Positions 8,063 to 15,544 of a stretch of DNA of 64,000 bases are shown piece after piece. Under the pieces are notes generated by a model. The model was not told the DNA's origin. It did not search any database and saw only the letters and a program-made list of their open reading frames with translations. The translations under genes were made by a program, and so were the position numbers. Positions within the stretch are counted from its first letter, which is position 1; every line of letters starts with the position of its first letter. This stretch comes from Sphingomonas_B tabacisoli (GTDB lineage Bacteria; Pseudomonadota; Alphaproteobacteria; Sphingomonadales; Sphingomonadaceae): contig NZ_JBHUDY010000002.1 of NCBI RefSeq assembly GCF_042678385.1, positions 372,001 through 436,000 of the forward strand, given 5' to 3'.

Positions 8063-9466
8063 CTAGGCTATAACCACCCGCCGCCTTCTCACCGCCCCGC
8101 CTGCCATCGCGAACCCTGCGATCATCATTGCCCAGGTCGCCGGCTCGGGCACGCCTGGGGCGACGTCGGGGAGGGAGTGGGTGTGGATGGGCAGGTTCGC
8201 TTCGGTGAGCGTGATTGTGTTGGAGCCGCCGCGCTCGCCGAACAGGACGGAGCCGCCCCAGCCTTCGACGATGCGGCCGCGCAGGTCGGGCAGGGCGAAG
8301 GTCACGCGGCCGTCGCCGCCATAGGTGGTGCCCAGCAGCGCGAACAGCGCCTGGTTCTGCGCGATCGACAGCAACTGGCCGGCGGCGAGCGCATAGCCGT
8401 TCGGCGTCAGGGTCCCGGCGCTGGCGACGATTTCGCCCAGATAGGGCTCGTTGTCGGCGGGGCCGCCGCTGTCCTGGCTGGGGAAGATGCCTTGCAGCGC
8501 GATATAGTAATTGAGCGCCAGCGAAGGCTGGCGGTTGTCGATCGGCTGGCCGCCGCCCGCCGGCGACACGTCGATCGCGCCGCCGTCATGGTCGTGCGCG
8601 GCGAGCTGGGACAGGGTGATCGTGGTGCTTTCGGAGCCGAACACGTCGCCGACCTGATATTGGCCGCCGGCGCCCACCACCGCACGTCCGCGCAGATCGG
8701 GCAGCGCAAAGGTCGTCTGGCCGTCGCCGCCATAGGTGGTGCCGATCAGGTTGAACAAGGTGTCGAACTTGGCGATCTCGACCAGCCGTCCGTCGGCAGG
8801 CAGCCAGCCGGTGGGCGCGAAATTGCCGGCGAACGCGTTGACCTGGCCGATGAACGGATCGCCGCCCTGATAGATGCCGCCGGTCGCGATCATATAGGTC
8901 ATGGCCAGCGACGGCTGCATGTTGTCGAAAGGCTGGCTGCCGCCGGTGATGCCGGACTGGCCGGGCGCCACGTCGATCGCGTGGCTGTGGGCGGGCATCT
9001 GGGCGACGGTCAGCGTGACGTTGTTCTGGCCGTCCTGCTCGCCGATCACGCGGTTGGTGAGGCCATTGCCCTGACCGGTGCCGATGATCGTGCGGCCGCG
9101 CAGATCGGGCAGCGCGAAGGTCGTCTGGCCGTTGCCGCCATAATTAGTGCCGAGCAGCGAGAAGAGCGCCGTGTTCTGCTGGATGGAGAGAATCTGTCCC
9201 TGCGCCTGCGCATAGGTGTGCGGTGCGAAGCCGAAGGCAAAGCTGCGCATTGAGGCGATATAATAGGCCGCGGCCGTGCTCTGGTCCTGGGTCACGTCGC
9301 GCGACGGGAAAATGCCCTGCAGCTGGATCGTCTGAGTCAGCGCCTGATAGGGCTGCTGGTTGTTGAACGGCTGGCCGCCGCCGGCGGGGCCGGTCTCCCC
9401 TGCGATCGCGGGAACGGATGCGGCGAGTGCGGTAACCGCGGCGAACAGCGCCAGCACGGTCTTCAT
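8063..9466 (-). CDS. PEP-CTERM protein with three phage tail-collar repeats
   Basis: 467 residues, begins with a signal peptide (MKTVLALFAAVTALAASVPA, cleavage near AIA). Three tandem units of about 125-135 residues follow. Each carries QP(Y/S)xA, a YYIA-like strand, LLGTxYGGxGxTTFALPDL and RGRxxxG, the hallmark of the tail-collar fold also found in microcystin-dependent-type proteins. The C-terminus is a PEP-CTERM sorting signal: VPEPATWAMMIAGFAMAGG followed by an Arg cluster. It is therefore probably exported, processed by an exosortase and shown at the surface. It is transcribed divergently from argS. Function unknown; ligand binding or adhesion is an inference. Confidence 0.9.
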   Translation of the reverse strand: MKTVLALFAAVTALAASVPAIAGETGPAGGGQPFNNQQPYQALTQTIQLQGIFPSRDVTQDQSTAAAYYIASMRSFAFGFAPHTYAQAQGQILSIQQNTALFSLLGTNYGGNGQTTFALPDLRGRTIIGTGQGNGLTNRVIGEQDGQNNVTLTVAQMPAHSHAIDVAPGQSGITGGSQPFDNMQPSLAMTYMIATGGIYQGGDPFIGQVNAFAGNFAPTGWLPADGRLVEIAKFDTLFNLIGTTYGGDGQTTFALPDLRGRAVVGAGGQYQVGDVFGSESTTITLSQLAAHDHDGGAIDVSPAGGGQPIDNRQPSLALNYYIALQGIFPSQDSGGPADNEPYLGEIVASAGTLTPNGYALAAGQLLSIAQNQALFALLGTTYGGDGRVTFALPDLRGRIVEGWGGSVLFGERGGSNTITLTEANLPIHTHSLPDVAPGVPEPATWAMMIAGFAMAGGAVRRRRVVIA

Positions 9467-9632
9467 TTCATTTCCCCCTGTGCCTTTAACGGCTTAACCC
9501 GTTTACCATGCTTGCCCAGACGAACCGAGTCCTAAATGGGCCGCGCGTCCGGAATCGGGACGATCGAACTGGCCTCTTCATTGTGGCGCGGGCATTGGTT
9601 AAGGGGCCGGCTTTCCCGGATAGTTGGACCAG

Positions 9633-11363
9633 ATGACGCTTCACGCCCGCTTTACCGCCGCAATCGACGCGGTGCTCGACGACCTGACCGCCGACGGCGC
9701 GCTGCCGGCAGGGCTGGCGCGCGCGGCCGTCACGGTGGAGCCGCCGCGCGACGTGTCGCACGGCGACCTGGCGACCAACGCCGCGATGGTGCTGGCGAAG
9801 CCGGCGGGCACCAACCCGCGCGCGCTGGCGGAGGCGATCGTCGCCAAGCTGCGCGCGCTGCCGGAAGTGGCGGGAGCGGAGATCGCCGGGCCGGGCTTTA
9901 TCAACCTGCGGCTGGCCGACGGGACGTGGCGGGAGGAGCTGCGCGCGATCCACGCGGATGGCGCGGACTATGGCCGCTCCCACATGGGCGACGGCAAGCG
10001 CGTCAACGTCGAATATGTCTCGGCGAACCCGACCGGGCCGATGCACATGGGCCATTGTCGGGGCGCGGTGGTCGGCGATGCGCTGGCGAGCCTGCTCGAA
10101 TATTCGGGCCACCAGGTGGTGCGGGAATATTATGTCAACGACGCCGGCGCGCAGGTCGATGTGCTCGCCCGCTCGGCGCACCTGCGCTACCGCGAGGCGC
10201 TGGGCGAGGACATCGGCGAGATTCCGGAAGGGCTTTATCCCGGCGATTATCTGAAACCCGTCGGAGCTGCCTTGGCCGCGGAGTTCGGGACGCGGTTCGT
10301 CGGCGCGCCGGAGAGCGAATGGCTGGTGCTGTTCCGCGAACGCGCGGTCGCGGCGATGATCGAGCTGATCAAGGCGGACCTCGCGCTGCTTGGCATCCAC
10401 CACGATCTGTTCGCCTCCGAAGCCGAGGTGCAGGCGGCGGGCAAGCCCGACGAGGCGGAGGCGTGGCTGCGCGCGCACGACTTGGTCTATGACGGTTTCC
10501 TAGAAGCGCCGAAGGGCGAGACGCCCGAGGATTGGGAGCCGGTCGAGCTGCCGCTGTTCCGCTCGACCCGGTTCGGCGACGATCAGGACCGGCCGATCAA
10601 GAAGTCGGACGGGAGCTGGACCTATTTCGGCGCCGACATGGCCTATCACTTCCAGAAGGCGCAGGGCGTCGACGCGCTGATCGACATCTGGGGCGCGGAC
10701 CATGCCGGCACCGTCAAGCGGATCAAGGCGGCCGTCGCGGCGCTGACCGAGAACAAGGTCCAGTTCGACGTCAAGCTGATCCAGATGGTCCGCCTGCTTC
10801 GCGCCGGCGAGCCGGTGAAGATGTCGAAGCGCGCCGGCAATTTCGTCACGCTGGCGGACGTGGTGCGCGAAGTCGGCAAGGACGTCGTCCGCTTCACGAT
10901 GCTGACGCGCAAGGCGGACGCGCAGATGGACTTCGACTTCGCCAAGGTGGTCGAGGCGTCGAAGGACAATCCCGTCTTCTACGTCCAATATGCGCACGCC
11001 CGCATCTGCTCGATCCGGCGCCGTATCGCGGAGGCCGGGATCGACTGCGCCGGCGCGCCAGACCTCGACCGGCTCGATGCCGAGGAACTGGCGCTTGTGA
11101 AGCTCGCCGCGCAGTTCCCGCGCATGGTCGAAGGCGCGGCGAACGCGCGCGAGCCGCACCGGATCGCCTTTTACCTTTACGACCTTGCGGCCGCCTTCCA
11201 CGCCTTCTTCAATATGGGCAACGACCGGCCGGATCGTCGCGTGCTGGTGGCGGACGATCCCGCGACGACGTGCGCCCGACTTTATCTCGTCGAAGCGATC
11301 GGGCAGATCATCCGTAACGGCCTGGCAGTGATGGGCGTGGTGGCGGTCGAGGAGATGAAATGA
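9633..11363 (+). CDS. argS: Arginyl-tRNA synthetase
   Basis: Class I aminoacyl-tRNA synthetase charging tRNA-Arg. I start at the ATG at 9633 (MTLHARF), not the in-frame TTG at 9624, giving 576 residues. The N-terminal add-1 domain is followed by the HIGH-type motif HMGH near residue 138 within ANPTGPMHMGHCRGA. The KMSK motif is intact near 396 (KMSKRAGN), whereas many ArgRS lack it. The DALR-type anticodon-binding domain is at the C-terminus. It overlaps the next gene by 4 nt. Confidence 0.97.
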   Translation: MTLHARFTAAIDAVLDDLTADGALPAGLARAAVTVEPPRDVSHGDLATNAAMVLAKPAGTNPRALAEAIVAKLRALPEVAGAEIAGPGFINLRLADGTWREELRAIHADGADYGRSHMGDGKRVNVEYVSANPTGPMHMGHCRGAVVGDALASLLEYSGHQVVREYYVNDAGAQVDVLARSAHLRYREALGEDIGEIPEGLYPGDYLKPVGAALAAEFGTRFVGAPESEWLVLFRERAVAAMIELIKADLALLGIHHDLFASEAEVQAAGKPDEAEAWLRAHDLVYDGFLEAPKGETPEDWEPVELPLFRSTRFGDDQDRPIKKSDGSWTYFGADMAYHFQKAQGVDALIDIWGADHAGTVKRIKAAVAALTENKVQFDVKLIQMVRLLRAGEPVKMSKRAGNFVTLADVVREVGKDVVRFTMLTRKADAQMDFDFAKVVEASKDNPVFYVQYAHARICSIRRRIAEAGIDCAGAPDLDRLDAEELALVKLAAQFPRMVEGAANAREPHRIAFYLYDLAAAFHAFFNMGNDRPDRRVLVADDPATTCARLYLVEAIGQIIRNGLAVMGVVAVEEMK

Positions 11364-12094
11364 TGGCGCAGGCGCAGGACCCCTACGCGCTGTCCGACGA
11401 GGACCGGCTGCCCTGGCTGGAGCCGGTCGACGATGTCGAGGAGCCGGGCCCCGGCCTGTCGTTCGGCTGGGTCGTCCCGCTGATCGGGCTGCTGTTGATC
11501 GGCGCGATCGTGGTTGGCGCGGTCTATTGGTGGCAGCACCGCGAGATTACGCCGTCGGGCTCGGGTGAGCTGATCGCCGCGCCCAAGGGTCCCTACAAGG
11601 TCAAGCCGACGGAAGAGGGCGGCACGAAGTTCGAGGGCCAGGGCGACGTCGTCTATCAGACCAGCCAGGGCGCACAGGTGCAGGGCAATCTCGACCTGAA
11701 CGCCGTTCCCGAAGCGCCGGTCGAGCGCACACCCGCGCCGAAGGTGACGGCTACGCCCGCGCCCAAGGCGAGCAAGAGCGCCACCGTGGCGGTTGAGGAA
11801 AAGAGCGAGAAGCTGGTCGCCAAGGCGCCGCCGGCGCCGCTCGCGCCCGAGGGCCCGGCCGGATCGACGCTGCAGCTCGGCGCGTTCCCGAGCGAAGGAA
11901 GTGCCAAGAAAACCTGGGAAACGATGTCGAAGCGCTTCGCCTATCTGGCCGAGCTCAGCCAGTCGATTATGAAGGCCGAAGTGAACGGCCACACCTATTA
12001 CCGCCTCCGCGTCAACGCCGGATCGGCGGCGCAGGCGAAGGACGTGTGCGCGAAGCTCCGCGTCGCCGGGGAGAATTGCCTTGTGGTCAACTGA
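11360..12094 (+). CDS. Membrane-anchored SPOR domain protein
   Basis: 244 residues: short acidic cytoplasmic N-terminus, one membrane helix (about residues 33-56, GWVVPLIGLLLIGAIVVGAV), an Ala/Pro/Lys-rich periplasmic linker and a C-terminal SPOR domain from about 165. SPOR domains bind glycan strands lacking stem peptides at the septum, so a role in division or wall turnover is likely. The ATGATG start overlaps the argS stop. nagZ, a peptidoglycan-recycling gene, follows after a repeat. Confidence 0.9.
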   Translation: MMAQAQDPYALSDEDRLPWLEPVDDVEEPGPGLSFGWVVPLIGLLLIGAIVVGAVYWWQHREITPSGSGELIAAPKGPYKVKPTEEGGTKFEGQGDVVYQTSQGAQVQGNLDLNAVPEAPVERTPAPKVTATPAPKASKSATVAVEEKSEKLVAKAPPAPLAPEGPAGSTLQLGAFPSEGSAKKTWETMSKRFAYLAELSQSIMKAEVNGHTYYRLRVNAGSAAQAKDVCAKLRVAGENCLVVN

Positions 12095-12226
12095 AATCCT
12101 CCCCGGAACGGGGAGGGGGACCGGCCGGCATAGCCGGACGGTGGAGGGGGCCCCAAGGCCGGTGCAGGTGGAGGGCCCCCTCCACCATGCTTCGCATGGT
12201 CCCCCTTCCCGTTTCGGGGAGGATTT
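12094..12226. repeat. Intergenic palindromic repeat, family C
   Basis: Nested inverted repeat with outer arms AATCCTCCCC/GGGGAGGATT and inner GC-rich arms around GGTGGAGGGGGCC and its complement. It fills the whole gap between the SPOR gene and nagZ. The right arm supplies the Shine-Dalgarno GGGGAGGA immediately before the nagZ GTG. Confidence 0.8.
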
Positions 12227-13231
12227 GTGAAGCCTGTTATCTTCGGAATGGCGGGGCTGGAGCTTTCGCCCGACGAACGCGCCTTCTTCAAGGACGCGGA
12301 CCCGGCCGGATACATCCTGTTCAAGCGCAATTGCGGCGATCGCGCGCAGATGCGGGCGCTGACCGATTCGCTGCGGGATCTGCACGGGCGCGACGATCTG
12401 CTGATCATGATCGATCAGGAAGGCGGGCGCGTCGCGCGGATGCAGCCGCCCGAATGGCCGGCCTTCCCGCCCGCCGCCCGGTTCGATGCGCTGTACGACA
12501 AGGCGCCGATCTCCGCGATCGAAGCGGCGCGCGCCAATGCCGAGGCGATCGGGCTCGCCCTGAGCGAAGTCGGCGTGACCGTCGATGCGCTGCCTTTGCT
12601 CGACGTGCGCCAGCAAGGCGCCAACGACGTGATCGGCGACCGGGCGCTGGGCCACGAGCCGATGCGTGTCGCGGCGCTTGGCGAAGCGGTGCTCGACGGG
12701 CTGCGCCGTGGCGGTGTGACCGGGATCGTCAAGCACATGCCGGGACATGGCCGCGTGCTGGTCGACAGCCACAAGGCGCTGCCGGTGGTCGAGGCGAGCG
12801 AGGAAGAGCTGGAGACCGATCTCGCGCCGTTCCGGAAGCTTGCGTGGGCGCCGATCGGGATGACCGCGCACATCGTCTACACCGCCTGGGACGATGCGCG
12901 GCCGGGCACGCTTTCGCACTATGTCGTCCAGAAGATCATCCGCGAGCGGATCGGCTTCGATGGCCTGTTGATGACCGACGATATCGACATGAAGGCGCTT
13001 TCCGGCACGCCCGCCGAAAAGGCATGCGGCGCGGTCGATGCCGGTTGCGACCTGGTGCTCGATTGCTGGGCGCGGATGGACGAGATGGTCGCGATTGCGA
13101 ACGTGCTGCCGGATGCGACCGAGCGGACGCTGAAACGGCTCGACGCGGCGCTCGCGTACCGCAAGGCGCCCGAGCCGGCGCGGTTCGCGGAACTTGTGCG
13201 TAAAAGGGACGAGCTGCTGGCGCTGGCCTAA
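12227..13231 (+). CDS. nagZ: Beta-N-acetylhexosaminidase NagZ
   Basis: Glycoside hydrolase family 3 enzyme that removes GlcNAc from anhydro-muropeptides in the cytoplasm during peptidoglycan recycling. 334 residues, no signal peptide. Seen: IDQEGGRVARM near residue 63, the KHMPGHGR segment near 169 with the DSH that completes the His/Asp acid-base dyad near 181, and the nucleophile Asp in MTDDIDM near 248. GTG start; its ribosome site lies in the arm of the preceding repeat. Sequestration of that site by folding could tune expression. Confidence 0.95.
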   Translation: MKPVIFGMAGLELSPDERAFFKDADPAGYILFKRNCGDRAQMRALTDSLRDLHGRDDLLIMIDQEGGRVARMQPPEWPAFPPAARFDALYDKAPISAIEAARANAEAIGLALSEVGVTVDALPLLDVRQQGANDVIGDRALGHEPMRVAALGEAVLDGLRRGGVTGIVKHMPGHGRVLVDSHKALPVVEASEEELETDLAPFRKLAWAPIGMTAHIVYTAWDDARPGTLSHYVVQKIIRERIGFDGLLMTDDIDMKALSGTPAEKACGAVDAGCDLVLDCWARMDEMVAIANVLPDATERTLKRLDAALAYRKAPEPARFAELVRKRDELLALA

Positions 13232-13233
13232 AC

Positions 13234-13366
13234 AACCCTCTCCCCATTGGGGAGAGGGACCGCCGCGCAGCGGCCAGGGAGAGGGGCAGTCACCCTGCGT
13301 ACCGACTCTGCCCCTCTCCCGGCGTCGCTTCGCTCCGCCACCCTCTCCCCGGGAGGGGAGAGGGTT
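13234..13366. repeat. Intergenic palindromic repeat, family B copy 2
   Basis: Outer arms AACCCTCTCCCC and GGGGAGAGGGTT, inner GCCGC-GCA-GCGGC hairpin. The interior matches the copy at 3345-3472 over about 75 nt with only a few differences. It fills the space between nagZ and scpA. Confidence 0.85.
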
Positions 13367-13380
13367 GATATGGTGCGGCC

Positions 13381-14109
13381 GTGACCACCGAATCGGACGC
13401 GCTCACCATCGATATCGACGGCTGGGAAGGGCCGCTCGACCTGTTGCTGGCGCTCGCCCGTGCGCAGAAAGTGGATTTGCGCGAGATTTCGATCCTGGCG
13501 CTGGTCGAGCAGTATCTCGCCTTCATCGCCGACGCGAAGGCGCTGAAGCTGGAGATCGCCGCCGATTATCTGGTGATGGCGGCTTGGCTCGCATACCTGA
13601 AATCGGCGCTGCTTTTGCCCAAGGACCCGACCGTCGATCCCAGCCCCGAGGAGCTTGCGCTGCGGCTGCAGATCCGCCTGCAGCGGCTGCAGGCGATGCG
13701 CGAGGCGGGCGCGCGGCTGATGGCGCGGGATCGCGTCGGGCGCGACGTCTTCTTTCGCGGCGCTCCCGAAGGCTTGCGCGTGGTGCGCAAGAACGACTGG
13801 CAGGCCGACCTGTACGAGCTGATCGCTGCCTATGGCGGAGTGATGGCCCGCACCGCCCCCGTCGTGCACCACGTCATGCGCCGGCCGGTGATGAGCCTTG
13901 AAGACGCGCTCCACCGCGTCGAGGCGATGCTGGGCGAGCGGATCGACTGGACGCGGATCGAGGCGTTCCTGCCCGGGATTTCCGACCCGCAGCTCCGCCG
14001 CTCGGCACTCGCGTCCAGCTTCGTCGCGGCGCTGGAGCTGGCGAAGCAAGGCAAGGCCGAGCTGAAGCAGGACGAAGCCTTCGCCCCCCTGTTCGTGAGG
14101 GCGGCTTGA
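13381..14109 (+). CDS. scpA: Segregation and condensation protein A
   Basis: Kleisin subunit of the SMC-ScpAB condensin complex, which compacts and segregates the chromosome. 242 residues. The N-terminus has the typical WEGPLDLLLALARAQKVDLR and ISILALVEQYL segments that contact the SMC neck; a C-terminal winged helix follows. GTG start at 13381, 15 nt after a repeat. The scpB start overlaps its stop, as is usual for this pair. Confidence 0.96.
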   Translation: MTTESDALTIDIDGWEGPLDLLLALARAQKVDLREISILALVEQYLAFIADAKALKLEIAADYLVMAAWLAYLKSALLLPKDPTVDPSPEELALRLQIRLQRLQAMREAGARLMARDRVGRDVFFRGAPEGLRVVRKNDWQADLYELIAAYGGVMARTAPVVHHVMRRPVMSLEDALHRVEAMLGERIDWTRIEAFLPGISDPQLRRSALASSFVAALELAKQGKAELKQDEAFAPLFVRAA

Positions 14110-14684
14110 CCGAAATCGATCCGGCGATCCGCGCCGTCGAGGCCGTGTTGTTCGCGGCCGAAGGGCCGATGACAGCGGACGAGATCGCCGCCTATGTCGG
14201 CCCCGATGTCGACCTGAAACAATCGCTGAGGCTGTTGCAGGAAGACTATGCCGGACGCGGCGTCGAGTTGGTCGAGCGCGGCGGGCGCTGGCATTTCCAG
14301 ACCGCGGCCGACATGGCGCACATCCTGAGGCGCGAGCGCGAGGAGCCGAAACGCCTCAGCCGCGCCGCGGTCGAGACGCTCGCAATCATCGCCTATCAGG
14401 AGCCCGTCAGCCGCGCGGAGATCGAGGCGGTGCGTGGAGTGCAGATCTCGAAGGGTACGCTCGACGTGCTGATGGAAGCGGGCTGGGTGCGTCCGGCTGG
14501 GCGGCGCGAGGGGCCTGGGCGACCCTTGCTCTATGCGACGACGCAAGGCTTTCTCACGCACTTCGGCCTTAAGAGCCGGCGCGACCTGCCGGGGATCGAC
14601 GATCTGAAGGCGGCGGGGCTGCTCGATCCCGTCGAGGCCACGCTTGGTGACGTCGAACTGGAAAGCGCGGACGAGAGCGACTAA
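14106..14684 (+). CDS. scpB: Segregation and condensation protein B
   Basis: Partner of ScpA in the SMC complex, with two winged-helix domains. 192 residues. Characteristic stretches are AVEAVLFAAEGPMTADEIAAY at the start, then ETLAIIAYQEPVSRAEIE and VRGVQISKGTLDVLMEAGW. TTG start at 14106 within the scpA stop (TTGA), so translation probably depends on scpA. tatA follows after 64 nt. Confidence 0.96.
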   Translation: MTEIDPAIRAVEAVLFAAEGPMTADEIAAYVGPDVDLKQSLRLLQEDYAGRGVELVERGGRWHFQTAADMAHILRREREEPKRLSRAAVETLAIIAYQEPVSRAEIEAVRGVQISKGTLDVLMEAGWVRPAGRREGPGRPLLYATTQGFLTHFGLKSRRDLPGIDDLKAAGLLDPVEATLGDVELESADESD

Positions 14685-14748
14685 GTAGGACCAGCGAGGC
14701 GCTTTTCAGGCAAAGCGCGCGGGCGGCCGCCGCCCTTTGGAGATCGAC

Positions 14749-14976
14749 ATGGGCAGTTTCAGTATTTGGCATTGGCTGGTCGTCGGCATCATCGTGATGC
14801 TGCTGTTCGGCAAGGGCCGCTTTTCCGACATGATGGGCGATGTCGCCAAGGGCATCAAAAGCTTCAAGAAGGGCATGGCCGAAGAGGACGAGCCCCGCAC
14901 CGAACGCCGCGTCGAGGCGCTGGACAAGCCGCGGACGGTGACGACTGAGGAAAGCACGCCGGTTCGTCCGGATTGA
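14749..14976 (+). CDS. tatA: Twin-arginine translocase subunit TatA
   Basis: 75-residue pore-forming component of the Tat export pathway. I use the ATG at 14749 (MGSFSIWHWL), not the TTG at 14737. One membrane helix (residues about 5-20) is followed by the FGKGRF hinge, the amphipathic helix DMMGDVAKGIKSFKKGM and an acidic tail. tatB and tatC normally follow in this group but are not here; a repeat and yajC come next. Tat substrates exist in the window, for example the alcohol dehydrogenase at 61601. Confidence 0.93.
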   Translation: MGSFSIWHWLVVGIIVMLLFGKGRFSDMMGDVAKGIKSFKKGMAEEDEPRTERRVEALDKPRTVTTEESTPVRPD

Positions 14977-14993
14977 ATGCAATCCAAAAAACC

Positions 14994-15082
14994 GGTTCGG
15001 CCTGAGCTTGTCGAAGGCCTCCCTTCTGTTTGAAGCGCGGTGCTTAAAGAAAGGGAGGGCTTCGACAAGCTCAGCCCGAACC
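14994..15082. repeat. Intergenic inverted repeat, family A copy 1
   Basis: Arms of about 32 nt: GGTTCGGCCTGAGCTTGTCG... at 14994-15025 and its near-complement at 15051-15082, with a 25-nt loop. The same element recurs at 46937, 49618 and 58576. Confidence 0.9.
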
Positions 15083-15154
15083 GTGGTGGTGGTGTGCCCC
15101 CATACTCGTCACCATTGCCCCCCCGCGCACCCCGTGATAGGCGCGCGCCTTTGA

Positions 15155-15174
15155 AGCCGGCTAGGGGGCCGGCT
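15155..15174. other. Small perfect hairpin ahead of yajC
   Basis: AGCCGGC-TAGGGG-GCCGGCT, a 7-bp stem with a 6-nt loop, 28 nt before the yajC ATG. It could end transcription arriving from tatA or lie in the yajC leader. There is no T-tract. Confidence 0.3.
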
Positions 15175-15202
15175 GACCGCATTTCAGGCATCCAACCGCA
15201 CG

Positions 15203-15544
15203 ATGTTCGAATCACCCGCTTACGCACAGGCCGCCAATGGCGCGGCTTCCGGTTCCAGCGCCGCATTCTTCATCCAGATGGTGCCGCTTGTCGCCATCTT
15301 CGTCATCTTCTGGTTCCTGCTGATCCGTCCGCAGCAACGGCGGATGAAAGAGCACCAGACCAAGATCGGCGCGGTGAAGAAAGGCGACACCGTCGTCACC
15401 GGCGGCGGCCTTGTCGGCAAGGTCACCAAAGTCGAGGAAGCCCATGTCGAGGTTGAGCTTGCGCCGCAGGTTCGCGTTCGTGCGGTCAAGTCGACGCTGA
15501 CCGACGTGACGCCGCTCGGCGGCTCCAAGCCCGCGAACGACTGA
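15203..15544 (+). CDS. yajC: Preprotein translocase subunit YajC
   Basis: Small inner-membrane protein associated with SecDF at the Sec translocon. 113 residues: an N-terminus ending SPAYAQA, one membrane helix (IQMVPLVAIFVIFWFLLIRP), then the conserved RPQQRRMKEHQ and a soluble KKGDTVVTGGGLVGKV region. First gene of yajC-secD-secF; the stop overlaps the secD start (TGATG). Confidence 0.96.
   Translation: MFESPAYAQAANGAASGSSAAFFIQMVPLVAIFVIFWFLLIRPQQRRMKEHQTKIGAVKKGDTVVTGGGLVGKVTKVEEAHVEVELAPQVRVRAVKSTLTDVTPLGGSKPAND

Noticed and set aside
8057..9253. 398-codon plus-strand frame
   Set aside because: Antisense of the tail-collar repeats; its internal repetition mirrors the triplicated domains.
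11282..12919. 545-codon minus-strand frame opposite argS end, SPOR gene and nagZ
   Set aside because: It spans three supported genes and a palindromic repeat.
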